The notes: a model not told the origin generated them from the sequence alone. 64,000 nucleotides of DNA from Amycolatopsis sp. WQ 127309 (GCF_023023025.1 NZ_CP095481.1:10367001-10431000), one strand, 5' to 3'; shown: positions 1-8,918, counted from the stretch's first letter. Made by a program: numbers and translations.

Positions 1-834
1 CAGCCGGCGGCGGCTCGTGCTCGCGATACCGAGCGGCACCGTCGGGGGCGCCGCGGCGAGGCGGATCCGGACGACGCCGCCGTGGTGGCCGGCCGCGGAC
101 TCGGGCACGAAGGCCAGCCCGAGTCCCCCGGCCACCAGTTCGAGCGTCGACGCGATGTCGGTGGCCTCGATCGACACCGTGCGGTGCACGCCCGCCGTGC
201 GGAACAGCGCGTCGGTGGCGTCCCGGTTTCCCCAGCCGGCCGGGAAGTCGATGAAGGTCTTGCCGGCCAGGTCGGCCAGCCGCACCTCCGCGCGCCCGGC
301 CAGGTCGTGGTGTGGCGACGCCACGAGCGCCGGGGTGATCGCGGCCACCGGGTCGATGCGCACCCCGTCGGGCACGCGGCCCGGGACCAGCACCACAGCG
401 AGGTCCACCGCGCCTTCGGCGACCGCGGCGAGGTGGGTCTCCGAATGGCCGGGGCGGTGCCGCAGCCGCACGTAGACCGCGGGGTGCTGCGCGTGGAACG
501 TGCGCAGGGCCGCGGCCAGGTCGAGGGAGCCGGTCGCGAGCAGGGTCCCGATGGTGACGGTGCCGGTGAGCCCCTCTCCGCGCTGCTGCAGGTGCTCGCG
601 GGCGAACCGGGTCGCGGCGATGATCTCGCGCGCGTCGGCGAGCAGCGTGCGTCCGGGCTCGGTCAGCTCGACCCGTCGTCCGGCCCGGGTGAACAGGTCC
701 AGGCCGAATTCGGCCTCGAGCCGGCGTACCGCGGTGGACGCGGCGGACTGGACCACGCCCGCCCGGCGCGCGCCCGCGGTGAAGCCGCCCTCCTCGGCGA
801 CGGCCACGAAGTACTCCAGCTGGTGTAGCTCCAC
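1..834 (-). CDS. LysR-family transcriptional regulator (3' end beyond window)
   Basis: The protein begins MELHQLEYFVAVAEEGGFT, the typical LysR winged-helix start, and continues into a periplasmic-binding-protein-like effector domain (GTVTIGTLLATGSLDLAAAL). I place the start at the GTG at 834 because the conserved N-terminus begins exactly there and no in-frame ATG precedes it. The reading frame stays open to base 1, so about 278 residues are seen and only a short C-terminus is missing. It is divergent from the CocE-like hydrolase at 942. A perfect inverted repeat lies between the two genes, so control of the hydrolase and SnoaL-like genes by this regulator is likely (inference from the classic LysR arrangement). 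The effector is unknown. Confidence 0.9.
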   Translation of the reverse strand, partial: MELHQLEYFVAVAEEGGFTAGARRAGVVQSAASTAVRRLEAEFGLDLFTRAGRRVELTEPGRTLLADAREIIAATRFAREHLQQRGEGLTGTVTIGTLLATGSLDLAAALRTFHAQHPAVYVRLRHRPGHSETHLAAVAEGAVDLAVVLVPGRVPDGVRIDPVAAITPALVASPHHDLAGRAEVRLADLAGKTFIDFPAGWGNRDATDALFRTAGVHRTVSIEATDIASTLELVAGGLGLAFVPESAAGHHGGVVRIRLAAAPPTVPLGIASTSRRRL

Positions 835-843
835 GATCCCATA

Positions 844-862
844 CTATCGCGCTACGCGATAG
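844..862. promoter_or_regulatory. Inverted repeat, probable LysR operator
   Basis: CTATCGCG, a 3-base centre and CGCGATAG form a perfect 8-bp inverted repeat in the 107-bp gap between the divergent lysR (834) and hydrolase (942) genes. Its place and symmetry fit the recognition site of the adjacent LysR protein. This has not been shown. Confidence 0.6.
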
Positions 863-941
863 CAGGATTGTCGATCATCGCTGGACGCGATGACCGGACC
901 GGACGACGGTGGTGAGGAGAACACCGACGAGAGGAGCTCCC

Positions 942-2582
942 GTGATTCGGGAAGAGATCCAGATCGCGATGAGCGACGGCGTCGCCCTCGGCGCCAGGGT
1001 GTACCGGCCGGCAGGCCCCGGCCCGTTCCCGGCGCTCTTCGCCGCGTCGCCGTACCGCTACGACAACGACGACCTCCCACCGAGCATGGTCTTCTTCTGG
1101 CTCGAGACCGGCCCGATCGAGTTCTACGTCGAGCAGGGCTACGCCTACGTCCACGTCGACGTCCGCGGCACCGGCAAGTCGGAAGGACAGTACGGCTTCC
1201 TCGACCGTCGCGAGCGCCGCGACCTGGCCGAGGCCATCGAGTGGGTGGCCGGCCGGGAGTGGTCGACCGGCAAGGTCGGGTCGATCGGCATGTCCTACTA
1301 CTGCATGGCGCAGTGGATGATGATCTCCGAGCGGCCCCCGCACCTGACCTGCGCCGCACCCTACGACGGTCACTACGACCCGTACCTGGGCTGGGCCTAC
1401 CCCGGCGGGGTGATGTCGACCTTCATGTGGTGGTGGTGGAACGCTTCCGTGCGCGTGGCCAACAAGCACCCGGCCAACGGCTCCGCGCCCCGCGGCCTCG
1501 ACGTCGACCTCGACGCCTTGCTCCTCGAACATCCCGAACGGGACGAGTTCTGGGCCGAGCGGGACTTCGAGTCCGCCTTCGCCGACGTCGACATCCCGGT
1601 CTACTCCATCGGCAACTGGGCCAAGCGCGAACTGCACCTGGGCGGCAACCTGCGCGCCTTCCAGCTGCTGGGCGGTCCGAAGAAGCTCAAGGTGCTGGAC
1701 CTGGCCAGCGGTGCGGAGGCGCTGCGGCTGTTCGCGACGGTGGAGTTCCACCGGGAGGTGCTGCTGCCGTTCTACGACCACTACCTCAAAGGTCTCGACA
1801 CCGAGTACACCCAGCGCCCGACCGTCGAGTACACCCTGGCCGGCAGCAGGGAAACCGTCGCGGCCGAGCAGTGGCCGCCCGGCGACGCCACCTACACGCC
1901 GTTGTACTTCGACGGCCGCACGAGCGGTTCCGTCACATCGGTCAACGACGGGAGCCTCGTGCCCGAGCCGGGCGCCGACTCGAGCACCTCCTACGACTAC
2001 CCGAAGGAGAACTGGCTGCTCGGCCCCGTTGTCATGACGCCCGCCGGGCCCGACACCGTGCGCGAGACCATCACGTTCACCTCGGCGCCCCTGGCCGAGG
2101 GCGTCGACGTCGCCGGGCCGGTCGAGGTCGTCACGCACCTGTCCTCGACCAGGGAGGACACGCAAGTCGTCGTGCGGCTCTGCGAACAGCTGCCCCAGGA
2201 CGACGCGCGGCGATCAGCCGGGATCCAGCCCCCGTCGCGGATCGTCAGCAAGGGCTGGCTCCGAGCGGCCCACCGCGCGCTCGACGAGGTGGCGAGCGTG
2301 CCGGGCGAGCCACGGCACCTGCACACGAAGGCCGAACCGCTGCCGCCCGGGGAGCCGGCCGAGCTGCGGATCGCGCTCGTCGGCTGCGGGCACCACTTCT
2401 CCGCCGGCTCGCGCATCCGCGTGGAAATCGCCTGCATGGACACCAAGTTCACCGACGACCAGTTCCACCACGCCTTCCTGCCGACCCAGGTCGGCAGCGA
2501 CACCGTGCACCTCGGCGCCACCCACCCATCGCACGTCCTGCTGCCCGTGCGCGGTCGCAGCGACCTGCCCTTCGCCGACTGA
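942..2582 (+). CDS. CocE/NonD-family alpha/beta hydrolase (peptidase S15-like)
   Basis: This 546-residue enzyme has the X-Pro dipeptidyl-peptidase/cocaine-esterase layout: an alpha/beta-hydrolase core, then a C-terminal jelly-roll. An N-terminal strand (MSDGVALGARVYRP) leads to the HVDVRGTGKSEG segment and to the nucleophile elbow GMSYYC with its serine near residue 117. The C-terminal part (SAGSRIRVEIAC) matches the beta-sandwich domain. The GTG at 942 has a GAGGAGC ribosome site 5 bases upstream, so the in-frame GTG at 909 is less likely. Family members hydrolyse esters or amides; the substrate cannot be read from sequence. A SnoaL-like gene follows 23 bases downstream, probably in the same transcript, and the pair faces a LysR gene. 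Confidence 0.88.
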   Translation: MIREEIQIAMSDGVALGARVYRPAGPGPFPALFAASPYRYDNDDLPPSMVFFWLETGPIEFYVEQGYAYVHVDVRGTGKSEGQYGFLDRRERRDLAEAIEWVAGREWSTGKVGSIGMSYYCMAQWMMISERPPHLTCAAPYDGHYDPYLGWAYPGGVMSTFMWWWWNASVRVANKHPANGSAPRGLDVDLDALLLEHPERDEFWAERDFESAFADVDIPVYSIGNWAKRELHLGGNLRAFQLLGGPKKLKVLDLASGAEALRLFATVEFHREVLLPFYDHYLKGLDTEYTQRPTVEYTLAGSRETVAAEQWPPGDATYTPLYFDGRTSGSVTSVNDGSLVPEPGADSSTSYDYPKENWLLGPVVMTPAGPDTVRETITFTSAPLAEGVDVAGPVEVVTHLSSTREDTQVVVRLCEQLPQDDARRSAGIQPPSRIVSKGWLRAAHRALDEVASVPGEPRHLHTKAEPLPPGEPAELRIALVGCGHHFSAGSRIRVEIACMDTKFTDDQFHHAFLPTQVGSDTVHLGATHPSHVLLPVRGRSDLPFAD

Positions 2583-2605
2583 CGTCGATCCGGGAAGAGG
2601 ACTCC

Positions 2606-3058
2606 ATGGACACCACCGGCAAGCTCGAATGGCTCTACGACCGGACGCTCATCAGCGACGTGCTCCACCGTTTCGCCCAGAACCTCGACACGAAGCACTG
2701 GCAGGACTGGCTCGACCTGTTCACCGAGGACGGCGTGCTGGAGCTACCGGGCAACCACAAGAACAAGACGGTGCTGCAGGCCGACGGGGGTCCCAAGGGC
2801 CTGATGGCCATCCACGGCACCCACCACATGAGCAGCAACCACCGCATCGACATCACCGGCGACTCGGCGCGCACCAACTCCTACGTCCAGGCGATGCACG
2901 TCGTCGAACCCGACGACGAAGCCGGCGACTGGATGGTCGGCGGCTGGTACGACCACGACCTCCGCCGCACCGCCGACGGCTGGAAGATCGCCCGGGTCCG
3001 GCTGACCACGGTGTGGCGGCACGGCAAGTTTCCGGGCTTCGGCCACGCGCACACGTGA
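2606..3058 (+). CDS. SnoaL-like (NTF2-fold) protein
   Basis: This 150-residue protein has the small alpha+beta-barrel pattern of SnoaL-like/NTF2 proteins. An N-terminal helix pair (LISDVLHRFAQNLDTKHWQD) is followed by WLDLFTEDGVLELPG, then GTHHMSSNHRIDI and a final strand DGWKIARVRLTTVWR. Members act as small dehydratases, isomerases or binding proteins on hydrophobic or aromatic substrates. The start is supported by GGAAGAGG 7 bases upstream. The gene sits 23 bases after the hydrolase, so both probably act on one compound. No catalytic role can be assigned. Confidence 0.8.
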   Translation: MDTTGKLEWLYDRTLISDVLHRFAQNLDTKHWQDWLDLFTEDGVLELPGNHKNKTVLQADGGPKGLMAIHGTHHMSSNHRIDITGDSARTNSYVQAMHVVEPDDEAGDWMVGGWYDHDLRRTADGWKIARVRLTTVWRHGKFPGFGHAHT

Positions 3059-3203
3059 GCAACTGTTGCGGCCACCGGGGCCGAAGACACCCTGGGTGTG
3101 CCGCGGTCGGAGGTCGAGCGAATCGCCTCCGAGCGAGCACCCGCCTCCGAGCCCCATCCGCGGCCTGCGAGAGCAGGGTCAGCAGCAAGTGGGCAAGGGA
3201 TAC

Positions 3204-3941
3204 TCAGCTCTGGCCCATGCCACCACCGGCGAAGAGCTCGGTGCCACTGACGAAGCTGGAATCCGCGCAGGCGAGGAAGAGCACAGCCGTGGCGATCTCG
3301 TCGGGCCGGCCGAGGCGGCCGATGGTGGTGAGCGCCACCAGGTGGTCGCGGTGCTCCGGGGTGATCGTCTGGAGTGCGGCGGTGTCGATCGGACCAGGGT
3401 GCAGGACGTTCACCCGGATCCGCCGATCCGCCAGCTCGGCGCTCCAGACGCGCGCGAGGGCCGCCAGCGCGTTCTTGCTGGCCGAGTACAGCGACGACCC
3501 GGGCATCGCCTTCACCGCGGCGGCTGACCCGTTCAGGATGATCGACCCGCCGCCGGTCATCAGCTCCACGGCCTTCTGCGCGGTGAACACCGTGCCCCGG
3601 ACGTTGATACCGAAGATCCGGTCGTAGCTTTCCAGCGTCACCTCGGTGAGCGGCTCGACAAGCGTGCCGGCCGCGGCGCTGGCGAACAGCACGTCGAGCC
3701 GCCCCTCTTCGGCTCCGATCCGATCGAAGAGGCGGTTGATGTCGTCCAGGCTCGCGCCGTCGGCGACGACGCCGCGGGCGCGCGGTCCGAGCCGCTCGAC
3801 GGCTTCGTCGAGCACTTCGGGACGTCGCCCGGTGATGTAGACGACCGCGCCTTCGGCGATGAACTTCTCCGCCGTGGACAGGGCCATCCCGGTCGATCCT
3901 CCGGTGATGAGCGCAATCTTCCCGGCGAGCTTGCCTGGCAT
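3204..3941 (-). CDS. SDR-family NAD(P)-dependent oxidoreductase
   Basis: A classical short-chain dehydrogenase of 245 residues. It shows the TGGSTGMALSTA dinucleotide motif near residue 13, an NVRG segment, a catalytic serine in LNGSAAAVK, the YSASK Tyr-Lys pair and HPGPIDTAAL. I chose the ATG at 3941 because the Rossmann fold starts directly after MPGKLAGKIALITGG and an AGGAG lies just upstream. The upstream in-frame extension reads as low-complexity filler. The neighbouring AraC gene (4023-4991) is co-directional and could be its regulator. The substrate is unknown. Confidence 0.9.
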   Translation of the reverse strand: MPGKLAGKIALITGGSTGMALSTAEKFIAEGAVVYITGRRPEVLDEAVERLGPRARGVVADGASLDDINRLFDRIGAEEGRLDVLFASAAAGTLVEPLTEVTLESYDRIFGINVRGTVFTAQKAVELMTGGGSIILNGSAAAVKAMPGSSLYSASKNALAALARVWSAELADRRIRVNVLHPGPIDTAALQTITPEHRDHLVALTTIGRLGRPDEIATAVLFLACADSSFVSGTELFAGGGMGQS

Positions 3942-4022
3942 GTGGTCTCCTCGTTCTTGATCAGGAGTCCAGCGTGACCTCGCGGACCGGCCTCCGGCGA
4001 CCACGATCCGTGCCGTCTCGGA

Positions 4023-4991
4023 TCACCCCTCCGTGCCAAGCCGGCGCCTGGTGTCCCCCGGGCTCTCGCCGAAGCGGGCCCGGTACGTCCGGGCGAAGTG
4101 TCTCGGCTCTCCGGCTCCCCAGCGTTCGCAGATGGCGGCGACCGAGAGGTCGGGACGCTCGATGACATCGGCACGGCACCGGTCGAGGCGGCGGCCGCGG
4201 ATGTAGGAAGCCACCCCCTCCCCGATCTTCTCGAACAGCCGGTAGACCGTTCTCCGGGAGACGTGGTGCGCGGCGGCGATCTGCTCCACGCCGAGGTGGG
4301 GATCGCGCAACCGGAGTTCGACGTAGGTCTCGATCCGGCTCCGCAGCCGGTCGTCCGCGGTCGTCCCGCCGTGCGGAAGACCGGCCAGCGTGGCCGTCAT
4401 CAACTCGCCCGCGGCGTCCGCCGCGGCTCCCAGCGATTCGGGCTTGAGCAGCCTCGCGACCCGCAACGTCGCATCGACGTGCTTGAGCAGCAGCCCACCG
4501 GTCTCGTCCACCGGCTGTGCGACGCCGAGCGCGGCGGTGAGCGCGCTGCGGCGAGGCACGGTGGTTTCCGCGGCGAACGCCATGATCACCCGGGCGCCCT
4601 CGCCGTACTCCACCACGAGCCGCGCGGCGGAGGTGGCGATCGTGAACTGCCCCGCCGACAGCACGGTCTCCGCACCCGCGTGCCGGATGCGGACGTCCCC
4701 GCCCACGGGCGCCAGCAGGTAGAACACGGGTGCGGGAGTGACGCTGTCCTCCCCGCCGAACTGCCAGCTTTGCTCACCCTTCGCGCCGGCGAAGGTCTCG
4801 AGAAAAGACGTGCGCGACGTCACGAGCTCTTTGTCCACCCGGAACCTCGAGCCGCCCGCACCGACACAGGCCTGCCAGCCGACAGTGTTCCCCGCCACCG
4901 GTATCCGGCACGCGTACCGCATGCCTTGTTCCGGCGCACGTCCTTCTTCGTGGAAGTGCTGGAACTCCGCCACCGTGTTCGTCGAACCCAC
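4023..4991 (-). CDS. AraC-family transcriptional regulator
   Basis: 322 residues. The N-terminal two thirds form a cupin-type sensing domain (PVFYLLAPVGGDVRIRHAG). The C-terminal about 100 residues hold the two AraC helix-turn-helix units: LGVEQIAAAHHVSRRTVYRLFEKIG, followed by SVAAICERWGAGEPRHFARTYRARFGESPG. It starts at a GTG preceded by AAAGGA. The organisation resembles AraC_binding_2 regulators of aromatic or cosubstrate catabolism. It lies immediately upstream of the co-directional SDR gene, which suggests, but does not prove, a regulatory link. Confidence 0.88.
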   Translation of the reverse strand: MGSTNTVAEFQHFHEEGRAPEQGMRYACRIPVAGNTVGWQACVGAGGSRFRVDKELVTSRTSFLETFAGAKGEQSWQFGGEDSVTPAPVFYLLAPVGGDVRIRHAGAETVLSAGQFTIATSAARLVVEYGEGARVIMAFAAETTVPRRSALTAALGVAQPVDETGGLLLKHVDATLRVARLLKPESLGAAADAAGELMTATLAGLPHGGTTADDRLRSRIETYVELRLRDPHLGVEQIAAAHHVSRRTVYRLFEKIGEGVASYIRGRRLDRCRADVIERPDLSVAAICERWGAGEPRHFARTYRARFGESPGDTRRRLGTEG

Positions 4992-5101
4992 GCCGCATCC
5001 TTTCAGGCTCGAACCCGGTCTTTCCCGGGCCGGGCCATTCCGATGCTAGATCCACCAGGAGCACCATCTGCTCCTTGATCATGTGAGGTGCGACAAGCAT
5101 C

Positions 5102-5365
5102 ATGACCCGCCACACCGTCCTGCCATCCCCTGACGACGTCCAGGCTGCCCTCTCCGCCATGGCCCGCGACGGCAACCAGGTCAGCGTGCTCGCCCTCGCC
5201 CAACGCCTCGGCCTGGCCAACAGGAGCCCGCGACCTCGCGCACGCCAACGCCGTGCTGCGAACGCAGAACCACGACCTACGCCGCCAACTGGACCTCGCC
5301 TGCGCCCAGATCCAACGCCTGACACTGGAAAACGATCAGCTCCGGGGACCGGCCCACGCCACGGC
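5102..5365 (+). pseudogene. Frameshifted HTH/coiled-coil accessory protein remnant (mobile-element type)
   Basis: One frame from 5102 encodes a helix-turn-helix segment (SVLALAQRLGLAN). Coding then continues in another frame from about 5225 as ARDLAHANAVLRTQNHDLRR followed by QLDLACAQIQRLTLENDQLR, a clear coiled coil. Joined, the two halves resemble the small DUF6262/TnpC-like proteins encoded beside transposon integrases. That match is from memory and unconfirmed. The conserved stretch that should link LGLAN to ARDL is absent, so a small deletion plus frameshift is likely. No integrase or terminal repeat is nearby. Confidence 0.5.
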
Positions 5366-5738
5366 ACGCGCCTACCTCGACGCCGGCACCTCCGCCGAAG
5401 CCATCTGCGAAACCGCCCCGCCGTGGGCCGACGTCGGGACCGGCTCCTCGCGACGTTCGCCGCCCTGCTGGTCCTCGCATTCTCGGCCGGGATCGACCTC
5501 CAGCCCGGTGCTTGCAGGTATCCGAGCGGATCCTCCTGGTGCTTCAAGGCCACGGCGAACGATGGGCACAGCACCACAACGCCCGGGTCGCGCTCAACGT
5601 CCTGAGAAACCTGAGCAGGCGTCGGCCCGATGAGAACTTCGTCGCTCTCCGGACCAGGTTGCTCGATCCGGGCTACGCCGAGGCCGCAGTGCTGGCGCCG
5701 TCGCAGCTGCTGGCTCGGACTCGAGATCCCGGACATGC
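5366..5738. other. Gene-free stretch after the remnant
   Basis: I see no convincing coding sequence here. Short open frames exist on both strands, but their composition is Arg/Pro/Ser-rich and none resembles a known family. It may be further decayed mobile-element DNA. Confidence 0.4.
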
Positions 5739-5773
5739 GGAAGGGCCCCGCACGAGGTGTGCGGGGCCCTTCC
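5739..5773 (-). terminator. Terminator hairpin of hupB
   Basis: A perfect 15-bp stem (GGAAGGGCCCCGCAC, complementary arm ending at 5773) with a 5-base loop lies 19 bases after the hupB stop. No U-tract follows, as is usual for actinobacterial hairpins. Confidence 0.8.
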
Positions 5774-5792
5774 GGCTTTCGAGTGAGCGAAC

Positions 5793-6479
5793 CTACTTCT
5801 TGGCGGCCGACGTGCGCTTGGCCGGGGCCTTGGCTGCGGCGGGCTTCTTCGCCGCCGCGGTCTTGGTGGCGGCCGGCTTGGCCGCCGCCTTTGCCCGGGT
5901 GGTGGTGGCCTTGGCGGCGGTGGCCTTGGCCGGGGCGGCCTTGGCGGCCGCGGTCTTCGGGGCGGCCTTGGTGGCGGTCGCCGCCTTGGTCGCGGTGGCC
6001 TTGGCGGCCGGCTTCGCCGTGGTGGCGCGCGTGCGGGTGGCCGTCGCGCGGGCGGTGGCCGGCTTGGCCGCGGCCGCGCGGGGCGTGGTGGCCCGCGTGC
6101 TGGTGGCCTTCGCCGGGGCCGACGCCTTCGCCACGGACGCACGAGTCGTCGTGGACGCCGCCGTGGCGCGCTTCACCGGCGCGACCTTGGCCAGCTTCTT
6201 CGTGCCGGAGATGACGTCCTTGAAGGTGGTGCCGGCGCGGAAGGCGGGCACGTTGGTCTTCTTGACCTTCACGGCCTGACCGGTGCGCGGGTTGCGAGCG
6301 GTGCGGGCCGCACGGGCGCGCTTCTCGAACACACCGAAGCCGGTGATGTTCACCTTCTCGCCCTTGTTGACCGTCCGGATGATGATGTCCACCAGACCGT
6401 CGACGGCCTGCGCAGCCACCTTCTTGTCGTCACCCAAGCGCTCCGACAGAGCCTCGATCAGCTGGGCCTTGTTCGTCAT
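5793..6479 (-). CDS. hupB: Nucleoid-associated HU protein with Lys/Ala-rich tail
   Basis: 228 residues. Residues 1-95 are a complete HU fold (MTNKAQLIEALSERLG, GFGVFEKRARAARTARNPRT, VPAFRAGTTFKDVI), including the DNA-binding arm. The rest is a histone-H1-like tail built from TAAKAA/PAKATA-type repeats rich in Lys, Ala, Thr and Pro. This is the actinobacterial HupB/Hlp architecture, which compacts the chromosome and is an essential or stress-linked protein in mycobacteria. An AGGA sits before the ATG. A sigma-70-like promoter is visible upstream and a strong hairpin downstream, so the gene appears monocistronic. Confidence 0.95.
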   Translation of the reverse strand: MTNKAQLIEALSERLGDDKKVAAQAVDGLVDIIIRTVNKGEKVNITGFGVFEKRARAARTARNPRTGQAVKVKKTNVPAFRAGTTFKDVISGTKKLAKVAPVKRATAASTTTRASVAKASAPAKATSTRATTPRAAAAKPATARATATRTRATTAKPAAKATATKAATATKAAPKTAAAKAAPAKATAAKATTTRAKAAAKPAATKTAAAKKPAAAKAPAKRTSAAKK

Positions 6480-6533
6480 TCCAGTCCTCCAAAGTGGAAC
6501 TCGTCAGGCCCGTACTGGCCGACGTCACACAGA

Positions 6534-6561
6534 GTATTACCAGAACGGCCGAATCTCCAAA
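6534..6561 (-). promoter_or_regulatory. Probable housekeeping promoter of hupB
   Basis: On the minus strand TTTGGA, 16 bases and TAATAC give a good -35/-10 pair. The -10 box lies 54 bases before the hupB ATG, an ordinary leader length. Confidence 0.5.
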
Positions 6562-6873
6562 CCCGGCGACCGCGAACTTCGTTGTGCCGCACCGCAGAGG
6601 GGTCGGCGAGGCGTCCATATAGGACATCGTGATGTCGATCATCTGTTCTAATCTCGACCACCCGGCAACGAGCTGACTGCGGCCAGGTTCCCGGCTCGAT
6701 ACTCGGTCCTGAGCAGGTCAAGGCTTGCCGCAGCTCCGGAATCGACACGCCGTCCACCTGGTCCGCCTGCTCAGCGCGGCGCCGTACCCGGCTTCCTGAC
6801 GCCCCGCGAGGTTTCCGATCGGGCGCCCCGGGAATCCGAGGGGTACGACCAAGATCGGGAAAGAGGGCCTCCC

Positions 6874-8001
6874 ATGAGGGCATTGGTGTACCAAGGACCG
6901 TACGACGTCACCGTCAAGGACGTCGCGGACGCGCGGATCGAGGACCCCAAGGACGCGATCGTCCGGATCACCACGACCAACATCTGCGGCTCGGACCTGC
7001 ACATGTACGAAGGCCGCACCGACGTCGAAGAAGGCAAGGTCCTCGGCCACGAGAACATGGGCGTCGTCGAGTCCGTCGGCGATGCCGTCGAGCGGATCGC
7101 GGTCGGCGACCGCGTCTCGCTGCCGTTCAACATCGCGTGCGGGACCTGCGGCAACTGCTTCAAGGGCCTGACCGGCTTCTGCCTGCGCGCGAACCCCGGT
7201 TCCGCGGGCGCCGCGTACGGCTACGCCAGCATGGGCCCCTACAACGGCGGCCAGGCCGAATACCTGCGCGTGCCGTGGGCCGACTTCAACGCGCTCGTGC
7301 TGCCCGAAGGCACCGAGCACGAACTCGACTACACGATGCTCTCGGACATCTTCCCGACCGGCTGGCACGGCGTCGAACTCGCCAAGATGCAGCCCGGCGA
7401 GACCATCGTCGTCTACGGCGCCGGGCCCGTCGGTCTCATGGCCGCGCACGCCGCCAAGATCAAGGGCGCGTCCCGCGTCTTCGTCGTCGACCAGCAGCCC
7501 GACCGGCTCAAGCTCGCCGAGCAGCTCGGCGCGATCCCGATCGACCGGTCCACCGGCGACGCCGTCGAGCAGCTCACCGACCTCACCGGCGGCGGCGCCG
7601 ACCGCGGGGTCGACGCGGTCGGCTACCAGGCCCACGGCGCCGACGGCGTCGAGCAGCCGGAGATCGTCCTCAACGAGCTGGTCGCCGCGGTGAAACCGAC
7701 CGGTGGCATCGGCGTCGTCGGCGTCTACGTGCCGCAGGACCCGGGCGCCGAAGGCGAACTCGCCAAGCAGGGCAAGCTGGCGTTCGACTACGGCACGTTC
7801 TTCTTCAAGGGCCAGTCGATGGGCACCGGCCAGTGCAACACCAAGCAGTACAACGCGCAGCTGCGGGATCTGATCACCGAAGGCATCGCCACGCCGGGGT
7901 TCCTGGTGTCGCACGAACTGAGCCTCGACCAGGCCGCCGAAGGGTACGAGCACTTCGACAAGCGCGAGGACGGCTGGACGAAGGTCGTCCTGCACCCCTG
8001 A
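6874..8001 (+). CDS. Zinc-dependent dehydrogenase, formaldehyde dehydrogenase (glutathione-independent) type
   Basis: 375 residues of the medium-chain dehydrogenase superfamily. Catalytic zinc ligands are seen in NICGSDLHMYEG (Cys) and LGHENMGVVE (His, Glu). The structural zinc loop ACGTCGNCFKGLTGFC has its cysteines. The nucleotide-binding motif is YGAGPVGLMAAHAA. The GPYNGGQAEYLRVPWADFN stretch and the length are typical of the Pseudomonas-type formaldehyde dismutase/dehydrogenase group, which keeps its NAD bound. The 394-bp upstream gap to hupB holds its promoter and a GACATCGTGATGTC palindrome (6623-6636). Together with the nearby PQQ alcohol dehydrogenase it could oxidise the aldehyde product (inference). 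Confidence 0.88.
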   Translation: MRALVYQGPYDVTVKDVADARIEDPKDAIVRITTTNICGSDLHMYEGRTDVEEGKVLGHENMGVVESVGDAVERIAVGDRVSLPFNIACGTCGNCFKGLTGFCLRANPGSAGAAYGYASMGPYNGGQAEYLRVPWADFNALVLPEGTEHELDYTMLSDIFPTGWHGVELAKMQPGETIVVYGAGPVGLMAAHAAKIKGASRVFVVDQQPDRLKLAEQLGAIPIDRSTGDAVEQLTDLTGGGADRGVDAVGYQAHGADGVEQPEIVLNELVAAVKPTGGIGVVGVYVPQDPGAEGELAKQGKLAFDYGTFFFKGQSMGTGQCNTKQYNAQLRDLITEGIATPGFLVSHELSLDQAAEGYEHFDKREDGWTKVVLHP

Positions 8002-8015
8002 CCACCGAGGAACTC

Positions 8016-8051
8016 AAGCCGTGACCGGCCCGTCAGGGCAGGTCACGGCTT
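8016..8051. terminator. Bidirectional terminator hairpin
   Basis: AAGCCGTGACC and its perfect complement flank a 14-base loop between two convergent genes (stops at 8001 and 8065). Confidence 0.75.
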
Positions 8052-8064
8052 CCTCGCTTGAACC

Positions 8065-8544
8065 CTACAGATCGACGGTTTCGTTGGTGCCGGGGTCAGG
8101 AGCCGACCCGGTGACCCGCGCCTTGGCCATCTCGAACAACGCCCGCGGCTTGCCGCCGGGGGTCGTCCAGTACTCCGCCGACTGCGCGTCCACCTTGAGC
8201 AGCACGACGTCCGCGTCCTCCGGACCACCCGGGAACCACGCCTCGACGAACTCGTTCCACAAAGCCTTCTTCCGGGCGACGTCGTCCACCACGGACGCGG
8301 CACCGCTGAGCGACAGCCACGAACCGGAGCCGGCGTAACCGACGTTGACCCGGCTGTCGCGGGCGACCTCGGCCACCATGTCGGCGCTTCTCGCGACGAA
8401 GAACCACGCCGACCCGTCGAACTCCACCCGCTGACCGGTCATCGGCCTGCTCACCAGCTTGCCGTCGGCCTGGTGGGTGGTGATCATCGCCGTACCGACC
8501 TTCTTCGCGATATCGGTGACGATCTGGTTGTCTTCGGCACTCAT
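8065..8544 (-). CDS. Pyridoxamine-5'-phosphate-oxidase-fold general stress protein
   Basis: 159 residues with the split-barrel flavin/F420-binding pattern: GTAMITTHQADGKLVSRPMT, then WFFVARSADMVAEVARDSRV and VNVGYAGSGSWLSLSGAASV. It ends with LKVDAQSAEYWTTPGG, as in the general-stress FMN-binding split-barrel proteins. These bind FMN or F420; few have a proven reaction. The start ATG at 8544 begins directly before the fold. Convergent with the dehydrogenase, sharing a terminator. Confidence 0.88.
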   Translation of the reverse strand: MSAEDNQIVTDIAKKVGTAMITTHQADGKLVSRPMTGQRVEFDGSAWFFVARSADMVAEVARDSRVNVGYAGSGSWLSLSGAASVVDDVARKKALWNEFVEAWFPGGPEDADVVLLKVDAQSAEYWTTPGGKPRALFEMAKARVTGSAPDPGTNETVDL

Positions 8545-8720
8545 GTCCGCTCCGCTCTCTCGACGATGTCGCGTGGTCAGGCCGGGTGGACAGCGTCCGG
8601 CCGGCGGACGGCGGTGCGCCCGGTCTTCTCGCTCCGGACCCGATCGCGCTTCTCGAAGTCGTGAGTCATGCTTGGGTTTTCCCGTTTTCGGCCGGTTTAC
8701 TCATCCACCGCGCCGGCAGT

Positions 8721-8918
8721 TCACCAGTACCGCACGGAACAGATCCAGCACGGCGCCGACTTCTCGTCGTGCTCGCACAGTGCGTTGCAGGCGGCTTTCG
8801 CCCGCCCGTGGTCCGTCAGGCGTCCGCGCAGCCACTCGCGTACGGTCAGGCGCCGGAGGCCGGGCAGCTCTGGGGCATCCGCGTCGTGCTCCCGCTGGAA
8901 CCATCTTCTGGCGGCCAT
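8721..8918 (-). CDS. Small hypothetical protein with C-terminal cysteines
   Basis: A 65-residue open frame with a protein-like composition: MAARRWFQREHDADAPELPG, then a basic helical stretch (LTVREWLRGRLTDHGRAK), then CNALCEHDEKSAPCWICSVR. The C-x4-C...C-x2-C arrangement could bind metal. It sits alone between the stress protein and the GAF-LytTR gene, co-directional with both. No family is recognised. It may be spurious. Confidence 0.4.
   Translation of the reverse strand: MAARRWFQREHDADAPELPGLRRLTVREWLRGRLTDHGRAKAACNALCEHDEKSAPCWICSVRYW

Noticed and set aside
852..2165. Long open frame (437 codons) on the minus strand inside the CocE-like gene
   Set aside because: It is a GC-driven shadow: no ribosome site or family resemblance, and the plus-strand protein is clearly real.
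6635..6650. LexA-box-like TCGATCATCTGTTCTA between hupB and the dehydrogenase
   Set aside because: Two of twelve conserved positions are wrong and neither gene is a known SOS target.
8701..8904. Second overlapping minus-strand frame of 67 codons
   Set aside because: Arg/Ala-rich composition without motifs; the frame at 8721-8918 is more protein-like.
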